From assembly GCA_012274445.1 (NCBI GenBank), contig JAAROD010000004.1:1612001-1676000 (forward strand): a stretch of DNA of 64,000 bases, read 5' to 3'. Within the stretch, counting starts at the first letter, position 1; each line of letters starts with the position of its first letter. A program made the position numbers and the translations under genes. Under the pieces are notes generated by a model. That model did not search any database, was not told where the DNA came from, and was given only the letters and a program-made list of their open reading frames with translations. This DNA comes from Sclerotiophoma versabilis. Its lineage: Eukaryota > Ascomycota > Dothideomycetes > Pleosporales > Didymellaceae. Below, piece by piece: positions 1-10,139 of the stretch.

Positions 1-318
1 AACATACATACGGATAAGATTCAGTACTATAACAATCGACAGACATGCGAGAGTTTGGAAGCAACGGCTGATGAGGACTGGCGGTACCTGATCACCTTCA
101 AATAGCCAATAATGGTATTCTTCTACCAGTAGTTCCCACGTGTACAGTGTTGTGTGCTCTGGCAACTTCTATGAGATATCCAGTCGCATTTATGTTCTTG
201 TGCTCGTATCTTCATAACTGCCGCAGATTCTATACGTCTCCCTCATCATTGTATGCTCGGCCAAAGTTTTCTTTGTAGCCGTCCAACACCCTCTCCTTGT
301 GATCCATCAACACATCTC
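1..318. other. Intergenic, 3' flank of LCL2
   Basis: No supported gene. Short open frames on both strands overlap the LCL2 tail or lack family resemblance. The stretch probably holds the LCL2 3' UTR on the minus strand. I see no repeat or RNA gene here. Confidence 0.5.
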
Positions 319-728
319 CTACAACAGGCCCTTCCTAGCCAACTCGACCTTCTTTGCGAACTCGCCCTCAGCCCACCCTCCCTTGCTCCCACAGATTGAA
401 ATTCCCTCCCCAAGCTCAACTTTATCCTCGGTCGCTTCCCAGGCGCAGGGACAGTGGTGCGGGAAGTGTACACAGGACAAGGTGCCGGGGCAGAGGTAGT
501 GTGAGCATTGCGCTAGACAATATGTTAGCATTGGGCTCTTGATCACACGAGTCTTAGAGCGTATTGTATACCATTCTCATACTGCGCCTGGTACCACGAG
601 CTATCGCTCCTCACGTTCGCCTGCTGCTGTTGCTGCTGTCCTCCGCCGCCGAACATTTGGTCGAAGAAGCCGAATTGCGCGGTTGCAGTGAGGGTCCATA
701 GACCAAGGAGGACAAGAAACTTGAACAT
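319..728 (-). CDS. LCL2: Long chronological lifespan protein 2 (LCL2-like), secreted/ER
   Basis: Small secretory-pathway protein of the fungal LCL2 family. The yeast member is linked to chronological lifespan and possibly to ER-associated degradation; the molecular role is unclear. Two exons, 728-572 and 512-319, give 116 residues. The intron (571-513) has GTATAC donor, GCTAACA branch and CTAG acceptor. Residues 1-17 form a signal peptide ending TATA|QFGFF. A Gly/Gln-rich run (GGGGQQQQQQ) follows. The C-terminal half carries the family Cys pattern (YLCPGT, HCPCAW) and a DKVELGEG segment. Length and motif order match the family. It is divergent from NOP10 with 282 bp between start codons. Identity by motif recall, not search. 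Confidence 0.88.
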
Positions 729-1010
729 ATTTGTTGTGCGCTACTTGTGCGAGTTTGAAGGCGTGGATTGCGGGAGTTTGGGGGATGTCATGGCACTCGT
801 GGTGTTGCTGATGTGGAGCTTAAACCTGCTATGCGCTGATTGGTTGACTGCGTGCAAGGTGGAGGCCAGGCGCAGGGATGCCCAGCCAAGACGCGAGGTC
901 TCGGTGGTCCGCAAAAAATCCCATCTCGAAATTCGCAAAGCTCGAAGCTCGACCACCGCCAACCGTCAACCGTCAACACTTCACTACCGTTCGCAAATAC
1001 AATCGCCGCC
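729..1010. promoter_or_regulatory. Shared divergent promoter of LCL2 and NOP10
   Basis: This 282-bp gap lies between two divergent start codons, LCL2 leftward and NOP10 rightward, so it must hold both core promoters and 5' UTRs. I see no clear TATA box. Just before NOP10 there is an A/C-rich leader, and the start codon context is CGCCATGC with a good -3 purine-poor but C-rich setting. Confidence 0.5.
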
Positions 1011-1344
1011 ATGCATCTTATGTACATCGCCGACCCCGCGGACCCGTCCAAGCGCATCTACACCCTGCAGAAGGTCATCGACGGAAAGGTCTCTAAGAGC
1101 GCCCACCCGGCCCGCTTCTCGCCCGACGACAAGTACAGCAGACATCGCGTTACGATCAAGAAGCGCTACGGACTTCTCTTGACACAGCAGAGTAAGTCAC
1201 GAAATTCCACATAGGCAGGATAGACAGGGAGGAAAGGTGTGGGAGGATCCACACGAGCAAAACTTTCGAAGACACAGAATGCGAACTGTTCATGGACAGT
1301 GCGCTGACAATGCTGCAGAGAACAAGGTCGCCGAGCGCTCCTAA
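1011..1344 (+). CDS. NOP10: H/ACA ribonucleoprotein complex subunit Nop10
   Basis: Nop10 is one of four core proteins of H/ACA snoRNPs (with dyskerin/Cbf5, Nhp2 and Gar1). They guide rRNA pseudouridylation in the nucleolus. Exon 1 is 1011-1191 and exon 2 is 1319-1344, giving 68 residues. The 127-nt intron has GTAAGT donor, GCTGAC branch and TGCAG acceptor. The start MHLMYIADP and the block KSAHPARFSPDDKYSRHRV are near-invariant in eukaryotic Nop10. The protein ends with a short basic tail (QQKNKVAERS). Length is typical for the family (about 60-70). The ATG chosen is the only one that gives the conserved N-terminus. Confidence 0.95.
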
Positions 1345-1643
1345 ACAAGTCAACGACTCAGCGAATTTGCAAATGCGCGAACTCAAGCTACAGAAACGAT
1401 TCAATTCGGGCAGCGACAAGCGCAGCGCTTTCAATGCGCAATCTATAGCTGTTGGGATGACTACGATGTAGACAAAAGGCACGGCATGGCGTTACACGGC
1501 GTACAGGCGGAACTGCAGTCAAGTATTCCACGACTAGCACAAGCTCAGGGTTTTTCGACGATGCATCAATACCAATTTCTCACTTCAAACTCCATACCCA
1601 AGACCAATCGTGCGTCTACCTTGGTTCTCAGACCTCTCGTGCC

Positions 1644-2123
1644 TCACACTTCCATCTTCTCCTTCACATCCTCGCTCACCTTCTCATCACCACTAACAGC
1701 CTGATCCCCATCCTCCTTCCTCTCCACCCACCCTACTCTCTTACACAGCACCTCCGTCCAGATAATCGCATCTATAGCAATCAGCTGCACCAAACTCATC
1801 AACCCATCCGCGTTCCCCTTGACATCGTTCCTCACAACCGCCGCGCTCCACGCCACAGCATACGAGAGCAGCGCATCAATGCCCGAGCCTTGAATTACAT
1901 GTCGTCCGATCTGGATGTCGACGTTACGCTCCACGAGTTTGAAGGAAGTAAGGGTGAAGAATCCGAACTCAATAATCTGGGCCATAGTCCTCAGCCTGGG
2001 AGACGATTTTCGGGGTGGCCCCCAGCGGTCGAGGATTGCAAGGATCAAGTGCGCCGACTGCAGAGTGATTATCAAGGTAAGTGTGATACGGCGGGCGAGT
2101 TTGCGGAGGGTGACTCTATCCAT
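1644..2123 (-). CDS. Small multi-pass membrane protein, unknown function
   Basis: Single open frame of 159 residues from an ATG with a G at -3. I do not recognise the family. Hydrophobic stretches lie around residues 12-32 (ITLTLIITLQSAHLILAIL), 48-60, 83-97 and 108-125 (LMSLVQLIAIDAIIWTEVL), so three or four membrane spans are plausible. The C-terminal 35 residues are highly charged and look cytosolic. Codon use looks like neighbouring real genes (C/G-ending). It runs convergently toward NOP10. The N-terminus could lie further upstream if an intron was missed. Calling it a gene rests on length, hydrophobic periodicity and charge pattern only. Confidence 0.5.
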   Translation of the reverse strand: MDRVTLRKLARRITLTLIITLQSAHLILAILDRWGPPRKSSPRLRTMAQIIEFGFFTLTSFKLVERNVDIQIGRHVIQGSGIDALLSYAVAWSAAVVRNDVKGNADGLMSLVQLIAIDAIIWTEVLCKRVGWVERKEDGDQAVSGDEKVSEDVKEKMEV

Positions 2124-2547
2124 TTCGTGATGAGTGGTCGATTCGACGTTAGAATTGATTTATAGCGTGAAGGGATTTTATCGAGAAATAAAGTTGGAGA
2201 TGGAAGTGATGAGTAGGAGTGACGCCAGGCTGAGCGGGGTGTCAGCCTGCAACCTTGACGTCGCACAAGGCTCAATGCCTAACCAATGCCCATCCACGGA
2301 CCACAGCGGTCATGATATACGATGAAGAAGACACTATCGACGACCGTACAAACAAGTTGCCTTACGACGATGTCTCGTCACACTCGCACTGACCTGAGCC
2401 TTGGGACGAATCACATAAACCTTACTCTCTTCCCATGAAAGGCAAGTATTCTCCATCTGCAACATAGCAAACATACACACAAGCAAATTCTAGCGTCCCA
2501 GTACACTGTATCTATCAGTATACAGCTGCCTAAAAACAAAACCCCTG
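2124..2547. other. Intergenic, no gene seen
   Basis: Several short overlapping frames but none with membrane, domain or intron signals that persuade me. It probably holds the promoter of the minus-strand gene that starts at 2123. Confidence 0.4.
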
Positions 2548-2829
2548 TTATGACGCGTTTCCCTCTGCCAACTTACCGAACATCAACATTCCTACCCACA
2601 ATAGCAAAGCAAACATGAAAGCACACATACAGCCCATTCTGAGGGCAATGTAGGAACGAACCAGATTCTGATTCACAGCTGCTTGTACCGAGCCTTCAGC
2701 CCGGTTGACGACCTTACTCGCTCTCGGCAGAGCTATGATGTAAAATTGTTTTGCTGTCGATATGACTGTGATGAGGGAGCGGCGTGGGAGCGCGCAGCCG
2801 TACTCGTAACACATGGGATTGTAAGTCAT
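2548..2829 (-). CDS. Possible small tail-anchored protein, uncertain
   Basis: A 93-residue frame with an ATG start. Its only notable feature is a strongly hydrophobic segment near the C-terminus (CMCAFMFALLLWVGMLMF, about residues 67-84) followed by a short polar end, which would fit a tail anchor. I do not recognise it. No splice signals clearly extend it, although a GTAAGT occurs inside the last codons. It may be a last exon of an unrecognised gene or a chance frame. Confidence 0.22.
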   Translation of the reverse strand: MTYNPMCYEYGCALPRRSLITVISTAKQFYIIALPRASKVVNRAEGSVQAAVNQNLVRSYIALRMGCMCAFMFALLLWVGMLMFGKLAEGNAS

Positions 2830-4210
2830 CTGGCATGCGGTGCTGTTTGCAAGTTACTGATCTGTTGTTGACCTTGATTATTATTGGGGTGATGAGGGAC
2901 ATACTTCATGTTCTTTGCAATATCTATCTGGAGGGTGTCGTACTTACATCACCGCATTAAGCCGTCACTGAACCTTGTCGCTGACCGTTGTTGCCGCATC
3001 TGTTACTAACCTAACTAACTCTAGAGTCTCTACGGCCGCTTGCTATTACACCTGTTGCAGCAATAAAAACTACAAGTATGTCAACTTCTTTGCTATGCTT
3101 ACAAGTATATGTTTGCTCATCATTAGCAATTATTACTGGTGTTGTAGTGTGATGTTGCTGGTAACAGGGGGCAGGGTTGCTCATTCTGCTTACTGCCGCA
3201 GAAGGGTTACTAACTAGGTATGAAAGAGTTACTGCATTCCAAGATCACTGTATTGCAAGGTCACTAACTGCAGAGGGGTCGATGACTACATGTGGAAGGG
3301 TCACTGACCATGCTCTGGAGTTCTTCTGACGTGGTGCTCCACCCCAACAAACTCGAACCTCCTTCAACGTCACCTTAACGCACGCCAACCAGTTGAGATG
3401 TCCGAGGCAAATGAGGCTAATAATCTATCTTTAAGATAATGGCGTAGTCACTATCTGGCAGTGAACGTCACAAGCCGAAGACGACGCACTGCCAGCGAGC
3501 TCATCAAGTCCTCCACTAGCTGTAAGTCACCCTGTCCGGTTATCGCAAGCTTTTCGCTATGATCTTGGTGTACTTTCATGTGAGGAGGCAAAGACCGCGC
3601 AATGGACACGCTGCATTAGACACATTGTTGCATCTGGTGAAGATCGACTACGATGAGAGGAGCTCCGTATTTCTAAGCAATGAACGCTGACCGCAGCCCG
3701 GTTGGCACATCGCAGCAAGCCACCGTTTGCATGCGGAGGTGTACGCTGCACCGTCCAAACATTTATACATGTAGGTAGCTACTTGAAAAGCGTAGGTGAC
3801 AATGTTAAGCAATTAGTGCGCTTGCCAGATAACAAAAGTCTGGATACGAACTCCGGCGAGAAGTCCGACTGTGGAGAAGCATGAACCTTTGTAGGAACTA
3901 GCTCAACCTTCCCCCATCTTTGCAAGTCCGTCCCCACAAAACCTGCGACTGGTCCCAAAAAAAACCGCTGCAGATGCACGGGAGGCTGAAATTTGAAGCT
4001 TCTTACCAAATCACATCGAGCTAGCCTCCGCGGCCGGCGCGCTTGTTGTTACAAGGTCGAAGGGCTCATCGTTTCTCGGTGTCCATGCCGGTGTTCTTCA
4101 ACGCTTCCATGACTTTTCTGCTGTAGCTTGTACATTGAGCTTCGCACACGACGACAGTCCGGTCAATGAGAAAGAGCTAGGGTCATCTCTGCACAGCCAG
4201 AACAATCAAA
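2830..4210. other. Intergenic with degenerate repeats, promoter of MFS gene
   Basis: No supported gene in about 1.4 kb. The middle contains a degraded short tandem repeat (listed separately at 3201-3309). The last 200 bases before 4211 hold the MFS promoter and an A/C-rich leader ending AACAATCAAA before the ATG. Confidence 0.45.
3201..3309 (+). repeat. Degenerate tandem repeat, period about 16-20 bp
   Basis: Successive units share a core like AAGGGTTACTAAC, AAGAGTTACTGC, AAGATCACTG, AAGGTCACTAAC, GGGTCGATGACTAC and AAGGGTCACTGAC. Spacing varies between about 16 and 20 bases. One unit (GAAAGAGTTACTGCA, 3222-3236) matches 13 of 15 bases of a unit in the cleaner array at 61453-61578. It reads as an old decayed minisatellite. 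Confidence 0.45.
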
Positions 4211-5659
4211 ATGGCAGCCCATGACATCGAGAAGGGAATACATGACGACACAACAAGTCAAGAGATTAGCAACACCAACAACAACTTATACGCACCCAGC
4301 CACACATCGTCGTCAGAGCACGACACAGAAGAGGCGGATATCACAAGAATACCAACGCAAACATCGCATCACTCTCGCGCCATAAAGTCGAAGAATAAGC
4401 TTACCAACCTCGCCAAAACCATCACCGCGCGCAGCAATGCCTCCGTCGTCGACCCCGGCCCGCCTCCTGATGGCGGCTGGAAAGCCTGGACGCAGTCCTT
4501 CATGGGTCACTTCGTCGTCTTCAACACGTGGGGTATGATCGCGACGTTTGGCGTCTTCCAAGCGCACTACACGCAAGACCTGGGTCTGGAGCCCTCAGCC
4601 GTGTCGTGGATTGGATCGATGCAGATGCTGGGCCATTTCGCGCTGGGTATGTTTTCCGGGCGCATGTTTGACGCAGGCTACTTCCACTGGGTCATCATTC
4701 CCGGGATGTTACTAGCGGCGCTGGGTACGATGATGACGAGTTTATGTGAGCGGTACTGGCAGTTCTTCCTCGCGCAGGGGTTGATGACTGGGCTGGGCTG
4801 TGGATTGCAGTTCGCACCGACTATCAGTCTTGTGACTACGTACTTTGCTAAGAATAGGAGTGTTGCTGTTGCGATTATGGCGAGTGGAAGTGCGACAGGC
4901 GGACTTGTGTACCCGACTATCGCACGCCAATTGATGCCGAGGATTGGGTTTCCGTGGACTGTCAGAATTATGGGTTTCATGATGCTGGCGGTGGGCTCGA
5001 TGTACTGCTCCCTGCTCAAGCCGCGTCTACCGCCACGTAAAACCGGACCGCTATTCGAGTTCAGTGCATTCAAAGAGCCACCGTACAGTCTGTTCCTGAT
5101 TGGGATTTTCTTGATCGGACTAGGGCAGTACTTTGCGTTCTACTACATCTCGAGTTTTGCCGTCAATGTGTTGGGCGTTTCGTACGCGACGAGCGTCAAT
5201 GTTCTGCTAGTGCTCAATGGCGTCGGCATACTGGGCCGCTTGATACCGTCTTACTTTGCGGATAAGTGGACCGGGCCGTACAACGTGCTGATACCGTTCT
5301 GCTTCGTATCCTCCATCGTCTTGTTCTTCTGGCCTTTGGTCCATAGCGAGGGCGGTCTATACGGGTGGGCGGTCTGCTATGGCTTCTTCGTCGCAGGGTT
5401 TCAGGGCATCTTTCCAGCAGTTCTGACGACCCTGACGAAGGACATGAGCCGGGTGGGAACGAGGAACGGCATGGGATTTGCCATTATGGGAGTCGGTACG
5501 CTTGTCGGCCCGCCGATTGCGGGGGCGCTGATTCAGAGTCACGGTGGTAATTACGTGGCTGCGCAGATGTTCGGCGGTGCAACAGTGTTGATTGGTAGTT
5601 GTGTGTTGGTCATTGGAAGGGTAGCGATTACGGGTTTGAATATCAAAGTAAGAGCTTAG
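4211..5659 (+). CDS. MFS transporter, monocarboxylate (MCT/SLC16-like) family
   Basis: Plasma-membrane carrier of the fungal MCT-like branch of the major facilitator superfamily. These resemble animal proton-coupled monocarboxylate carriers, but the substrate of most fungal members is unknown. Intronless, 482 residues. Residues 1-80 are a Ser/Thr-rich cytosolic tail. The family signature PPDGGWKAW sits just before TM1 at about residue 90. About twelve hydrophobic spans follow in two blocks separated by a loop near residues 273-287 (LKPRLPPRKTGPLFEF). The NRSVAVAIMASGSATGGLVYP stretch in TM4-5 is typical of the family. It is convergent with the CASTOR-like gene. It could be a riboflavin or aspyridone-type transporter paralogue; sequence alone does not decide. 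Confidence 0.88.
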   Translation: MAAHDIEKGIHDDTTSQEISNTNNNLYAPSHTSSSEHDTEEADITRIPTQTSHHSRAIKSKNKLTNLAKTITARSNASVVDPGPPPDGGWKAWTQSFMGHFVVFNTWGMIATFGVFQAHYTQDLGLEPSAVSWIGSMQMLGHFALGMFSGRMFDAGYFHWVIIPGMLLAALGTMMTSLCERYWQFFLAQGLMTGLGCGLQFAPTISLVTTYFAKNRSVAVAIMASGSATGGLVYPTIARQLMPRIGFPWTVRIMGFMMLAVGSMYCSLLKPRLPPRKTGPLFEFSAFKEPPYSLFLIGIFLIGLGQYFAFYYISSFAVNVLGVSYATSVNVLLVLNGVGILGRLIPSYFADKWTGPYNVLIPFCFVSSIVLFFWPLVHSEGGLYGWAVCYGFFVAGFQGIFPAVLTTLTKDMSRVGTRNGMGFAIMGVGTLVGPPIAGALIQSHGGNYVAAQMFGGATVLIGSCVLVIGRVAITGLNIKVRA

Positions 5660-5899
5660 ATGTTTTTTAGAAAATACATGACAATTTACAGATTTCCAAT
5701 CGCAATTAACCAATGCTAGAACGCCATACGTGCATTGAGAAACCAAATTTCGCCTTTCGGCCTCCATCTCAATCTGTTTCCGTAACGTAACTGCCTCTGA
5801 CTGGAAAGAAAAGATACCCATTCTCCGTGATGCAGTATGATGCTGAGGGACTGATCACGAAGCTCAACGGCCAGCCTTGACGTTTTTCTGGGACACGTA

Positions 5900-7273
5900 T
5901 CAAGCTGGTGTCAGTAGCAAACTATGCTCTGCACCACGCAGCGCTTTCAGTGCACGATCCATCTCGGCCTCCTTCACCATGACTGTCCCTGCCCGTGCCG
6001 TACTAAGATAGCTCATCTCAACAGGCTCCTGGAACCCTTCAGAAGTTTCCCCGAGTAACCGCCCTGCAACACCACACACAATGCCTGTGCTTTCTGTTGG
6101 CAGATCGCGCAAGTCCAGCGTGATTGGGATGAGGTACTCGTGCTTCGAGCCAAGTAGGACATCTTGCGAAAAGTTGGAAAGCAAAGTATGATCGATAAGA
6201 AGAGACGCAGGTTCGCTATCGGCTAGCGTGAGGGACAAAAACTTTGGGCACGGAGGCGATATGAGGCATTTAATCAAGCCGAGGTGCAATGCATTCTCTG
6301 CAGGATTTACAGAGCCGTTGCTCTGGCTGTCTCGACGACTGCCACATTGGACCAGGCGAATTCTCGAGTCGACAGTGGGGACAATGTTGCGGCGTTTTAG
6401 CGTGGCGAATGTGCGTGCCTGCAACTCAGAGACGGTTGCTGGAGGTGGAGTACCGGGTGGCTGGACCTCGAAAGTCGGTACTGATGATTTGCGGCTGTGG
6501 TGGTTTGGGTTGATGTAAGATGATGTTTGATCCTCGAAACGCAGGCCCTTGTCTTCGAGAGCCTGAATGACTTTATTGCGATAACGTGACGGAACCAGAA
6601 TGTAATCTGAATAGTAGCTTGTGATGAAGAAGATTGATCTGTTACTTGTCAGATTTACTCGGCAACTTCGTCTGTACCATACTCACATGCCTGCCAAAGC
6701 GAGAGGTCCAGTCAACTCCAAGACACGGCGATCCGCATCAAGGCCCTCGCCATCGATTTGCATCACCACGAAATCTTCTGTGGTGATGTTGATCTCGTTC
6801 CTCGAATTTGCATCCAGAAGATTGAGGATGGGGACGAAGAGTTCATTTACAAGCCTCCGAGAGCAGACGACCGAACATTCAACAGGCGTCACTGAGATGT
6901 TGATAAAGGGCTGTTCATCGTTCCAGCCATCAAGCGGCTGGACAGCACCGTCACCGTCATCAGTGAGCTTGTCAGATGGTGCAGTCGGCAACACTAATTG
7001 TAGGATAGACTGGAGGAAATTGCTGTACAGATGTAGCGGGATGTGAAGGAGAGCAAGTCGTGTGTCCTGAAATGACAACATGTTAGTAAGAAGTCTTTAG
7101 TAAAAGGAGTGAAGCATATGGCGGATATAAGTCATGCTACATGCATCCGTGCATCCGTGCATACGGACCGCACAGCCATTCCAGGCAGGTGTAACGCATG
7201 AATGCTTTGACGCAAGGTACACAACGTTGAGGAACGATAAGATACGCACCAGGAACTTGATGTCTGCACTCAT
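5900..7273 (-). CDS. CASTOR/GATS-like ACT-domain protein (putative amino-acid sensor)
   Basis: Tandem ACT-domain protein of the CASTOR/GATS type. In animals CASTOR1 binds arginine and controls GATOR2/TORC1; the fungal role is not established. Three exons: 7273-7250, 7066-6687 and 6638-5900, 380 residues. Introns are 7249-7067 (GTGCGT...TTTCAG) and 6686-6639 (GTGAGT...AACAG). Both splice choices restore conserved text: MSADIKFL joined to DTRLALLHIPL, and LALAG joined to ISIFFITSYYSDYILVP. Other family marks are ISVTPVECSVVCS (about residue 60), LPTESTGIVCGVAGRLL and a C-terminal YLSTARAGTVMVKE. Upstream in-frame ATGs at 7294 and 7303 are possible, but 7273 gives the family-like N-terminus. Confidence 0.82.
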
Positions 7274-10139
7274 CAGCGTCTGAGACGAATCCATGACTTG
7301 CAAGTACGCAGATAAGACTAGCCCACAGAAGACGACCGGTAGCGTGGTTACGGGTAGTGATGTGGGTACGTTTTCGGGTCGGCAAGTACGAGCTTAACAG
7401 GGCTGAGGCTAAGGCCGGAGAACAGTCAAAAACAGACGTGCGCACAGAGGTCTGATGTTGGACCTGCTCAGAAAAAGCAAAGTGTGCTCCAGATGATATA
7501 TGGTGTGGAATATGCAGTCCAAAACATAAATGCCTATCTGTTGATGTGTTCTTGTCCGACAGGCCAGTGAGAAGTATCGTTTTTGAAACCGAAATTCATT
7601 CCAAAAGCTGGGCGTGGATATTGCGCAGCGTAAGGGGCGTACAAGACCGAGTGATGACGGTAGTGGACAGGATGCTCGAGTTTTAATGCAAAGGATTGGA
7701 CTCCTTCCACAGCCAGCAGCGTGGGTGAGCGGACTGGGGTGGTTTGACAAGAAACGAAACCGCTGGAGCCGCTGTATACTTCTCAATGTCGGTGCGCACA
7801 AGGGCAGTGGTATGGTCTGGACTTCCAAGTAGAGTTGCGTCGTGGGAAGAGAACCCCTCTTCTGTGATTGGCTCGCAGTCTCCGAAGAGGTACAGGTCAA
7901 TCTACCGGTACGTTGCAGTTCGTGTCGACAGCGCGATGCGTAGAAGCGGGGCGTGGGGGCAGACTTAATGGGTTAGTGGCGGCTGAAGGCTGGACCCGTG
8001 CCTGCCTGCGCGTACTGCGGTTGCTCACGCTGACGAAAGCGCAGCGAAGGTTGATGCAGGACGACTGCCGAACACAACAACAAGCAAGGCTTGGCTAGAG
8101 TAAAGGGTCGGGCAAGATCCGACATCTGGGCGTGTCGGAGTTTAAATGGTTGCGTACATTAGTGTGGAGCAGATCTTTAGTGGTGGTCCCCCAAAGTTGG
8201 TGACTCGAACTTTGAGCTCCGAATTTTTCCCTTCGAAGCATCGTGCTGGAAAATCTAGAGATAAGACCGCCGGCCTGTGGCAACGCACAGTGAAGAAAAT
8301 GACAATAACGTGAACGACGTCAAGGACAGCCGTAGTGCATCAACTTTGTTGCTAGCCAGGTCATGCAGCGTTTCTCAAAAAGGGAAGGGACGGCCGTGCA
8401 CACATCGTGGTGCATCGCTCCTGCCCGGACTGTGACCTCATCTGCCACAACGGTACCGCGTACCTGAAATGTACCTGGCATAGAAGATGCCAGTCTGTCC
8501 ACGGCGACATCACACAGCATCTGGTGCATCCTCCCCTTCCTGCCAGCCAGTGAATTTCCAATATGTTAGTGGCAGCATGACAAAAGTCTTACTCCCCCAG
8601 CTCACCTCAATACACGAAACCCAATCACCTTTACGCGCTCACAGCTGAGCACTGGCATGCAGCGTTGTGATGGACATTGAAGGTGCATGCCTGGATCGTA
8701 TGCACGTCCTCCGCATGAGGTAAGCCGAGCTGTTACAGCGCTGGTAGCCGCCGCCGTCGTGGACCCTGTTCGCCGATCACTCTTCTCTCAACGTCCTTGT
8801 AATTTAGAATGCTCCGACATGCTGCAAGCTTGAGTCTAGTTGGGCAGAAGTAGATCGTAAATCGACAATAGTAGGGTACGACAAGTACCAGAAGATGCTT
8901 CCTTTACGGTCGTGCGACGTTGGCAGACGCTACCCCGCAACTTCACCACCACCAACTGTTGGCTGTGCACTGACCTCTGCTCATCCAGCCATCTCAGTGG
9001 TCGAGCAAAAGATGACGTGCAGAAAAGCGGGAGAGCTTCTAGAGGCCTGTGCACAAGCTCCTTCGAGTGGGAGTTGCAGCTGGAGCCTTGGCCACGAAGC
9101 AGAACGACCCCCACGCATCTCAGCACACGCATCTTGGAGCATGGAGGGAGTTGCGACGCAGTAGCCGCGCCGAGCTTGAGGTGCCTAACAATACGAGCAC
9201 GATGCTCACTGACGGACCTTCTGCGGTGCTTTGACGCTGTAGCATGTCATCACGCCTTGAGACGACCATTCGCGCTGCATGCGCGGATCTCGGCTGCACA
9301 TGCTGACCTTGTCAGGCACCAAGAATGCCGCTATTTGCCACCTCACACGACCACGGATGACGTATAATAGCCTCAACCAACAATAGTTTCGGCGCACTGC
9401 ACTTCACGATAATGATCCTGTCCTGGCAAACACCAATTGGTCGGCGGACCAACACGCCTGTCCAATAAAGTGAAAGAGACCCTGCTTGCCTGATCAGGTA
9501 AGTTTACACATACATCGATCACAGCAGGTACCAGAGTGAGGGCACCTACTTGCTTCATCGGGCAACTTTGCATCGCCATCGATCACTGTACTCGCGAAGT
9601 GGAAGCCTGCAGTACCAATCCACTTGTCGCATAAGCGAACCACTCACATCTCTCAAAAGGACCTATGCACCAGATTGAAATATTTCTGACAACTTGCAGA
9701 GTACCTCAACCATAGACATGCTTGCTTTTCTTCTCATCCGTCGCGAGAATTTGCTATGCCAAATGTTCTCTCTTGCAGTCATATCGAGAGGAAAAATACA
9801 AGCAGCTACGGTGTGCAATACTAGTTACCCAACCTGGAGTTCATTCCAGCGCTCTTTGCTTGACCTTGGAACCGAGAGGCTCTACTCTAGCCCTCCAGGC
9901 GTCTCTCCCGACATCTTCATGTCCTCATGATGGACGCTCTTCACAACCTCTGCCGCAGTCATTCCTCATCATTCCTCGTCTTGACGACTGCATTGGCCTT
10001 GACAAGCTCCTTCACAACTACCACATTGTCATACTCGGCAGCAAGATGCGGCGCCATTCAACCGCCCATGTATCTCCTAGGTGGTCCGATCTGGAGAGCC
10101 AGTCTGGCAGCTCACGAGTAACGCGCCGAATGACTTCGT

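Noticed and set aside
4027..4034. Near match to a pleiotropic drug response element (TCCGCGGC versus TCCGCGGA) upstream of the MFS gene
   Set aside because: One mismatch at a key end position and only a single site. Chance expectation is high in GC-rich DNA.
7409..7900. 163-codon minus-strand ORF in the gene-poor region
   Set aside because: Random-looking composition, no hydrophobic or domain pattern, and overlapping plus-strand frames of similar quality.
8195..8225. tRNA T-loop-like GTTCGAGTC on the minus strand
   Set aside because: The flanking bases cannot form the T stem, and no acceptor or D arm is found at the right distance.
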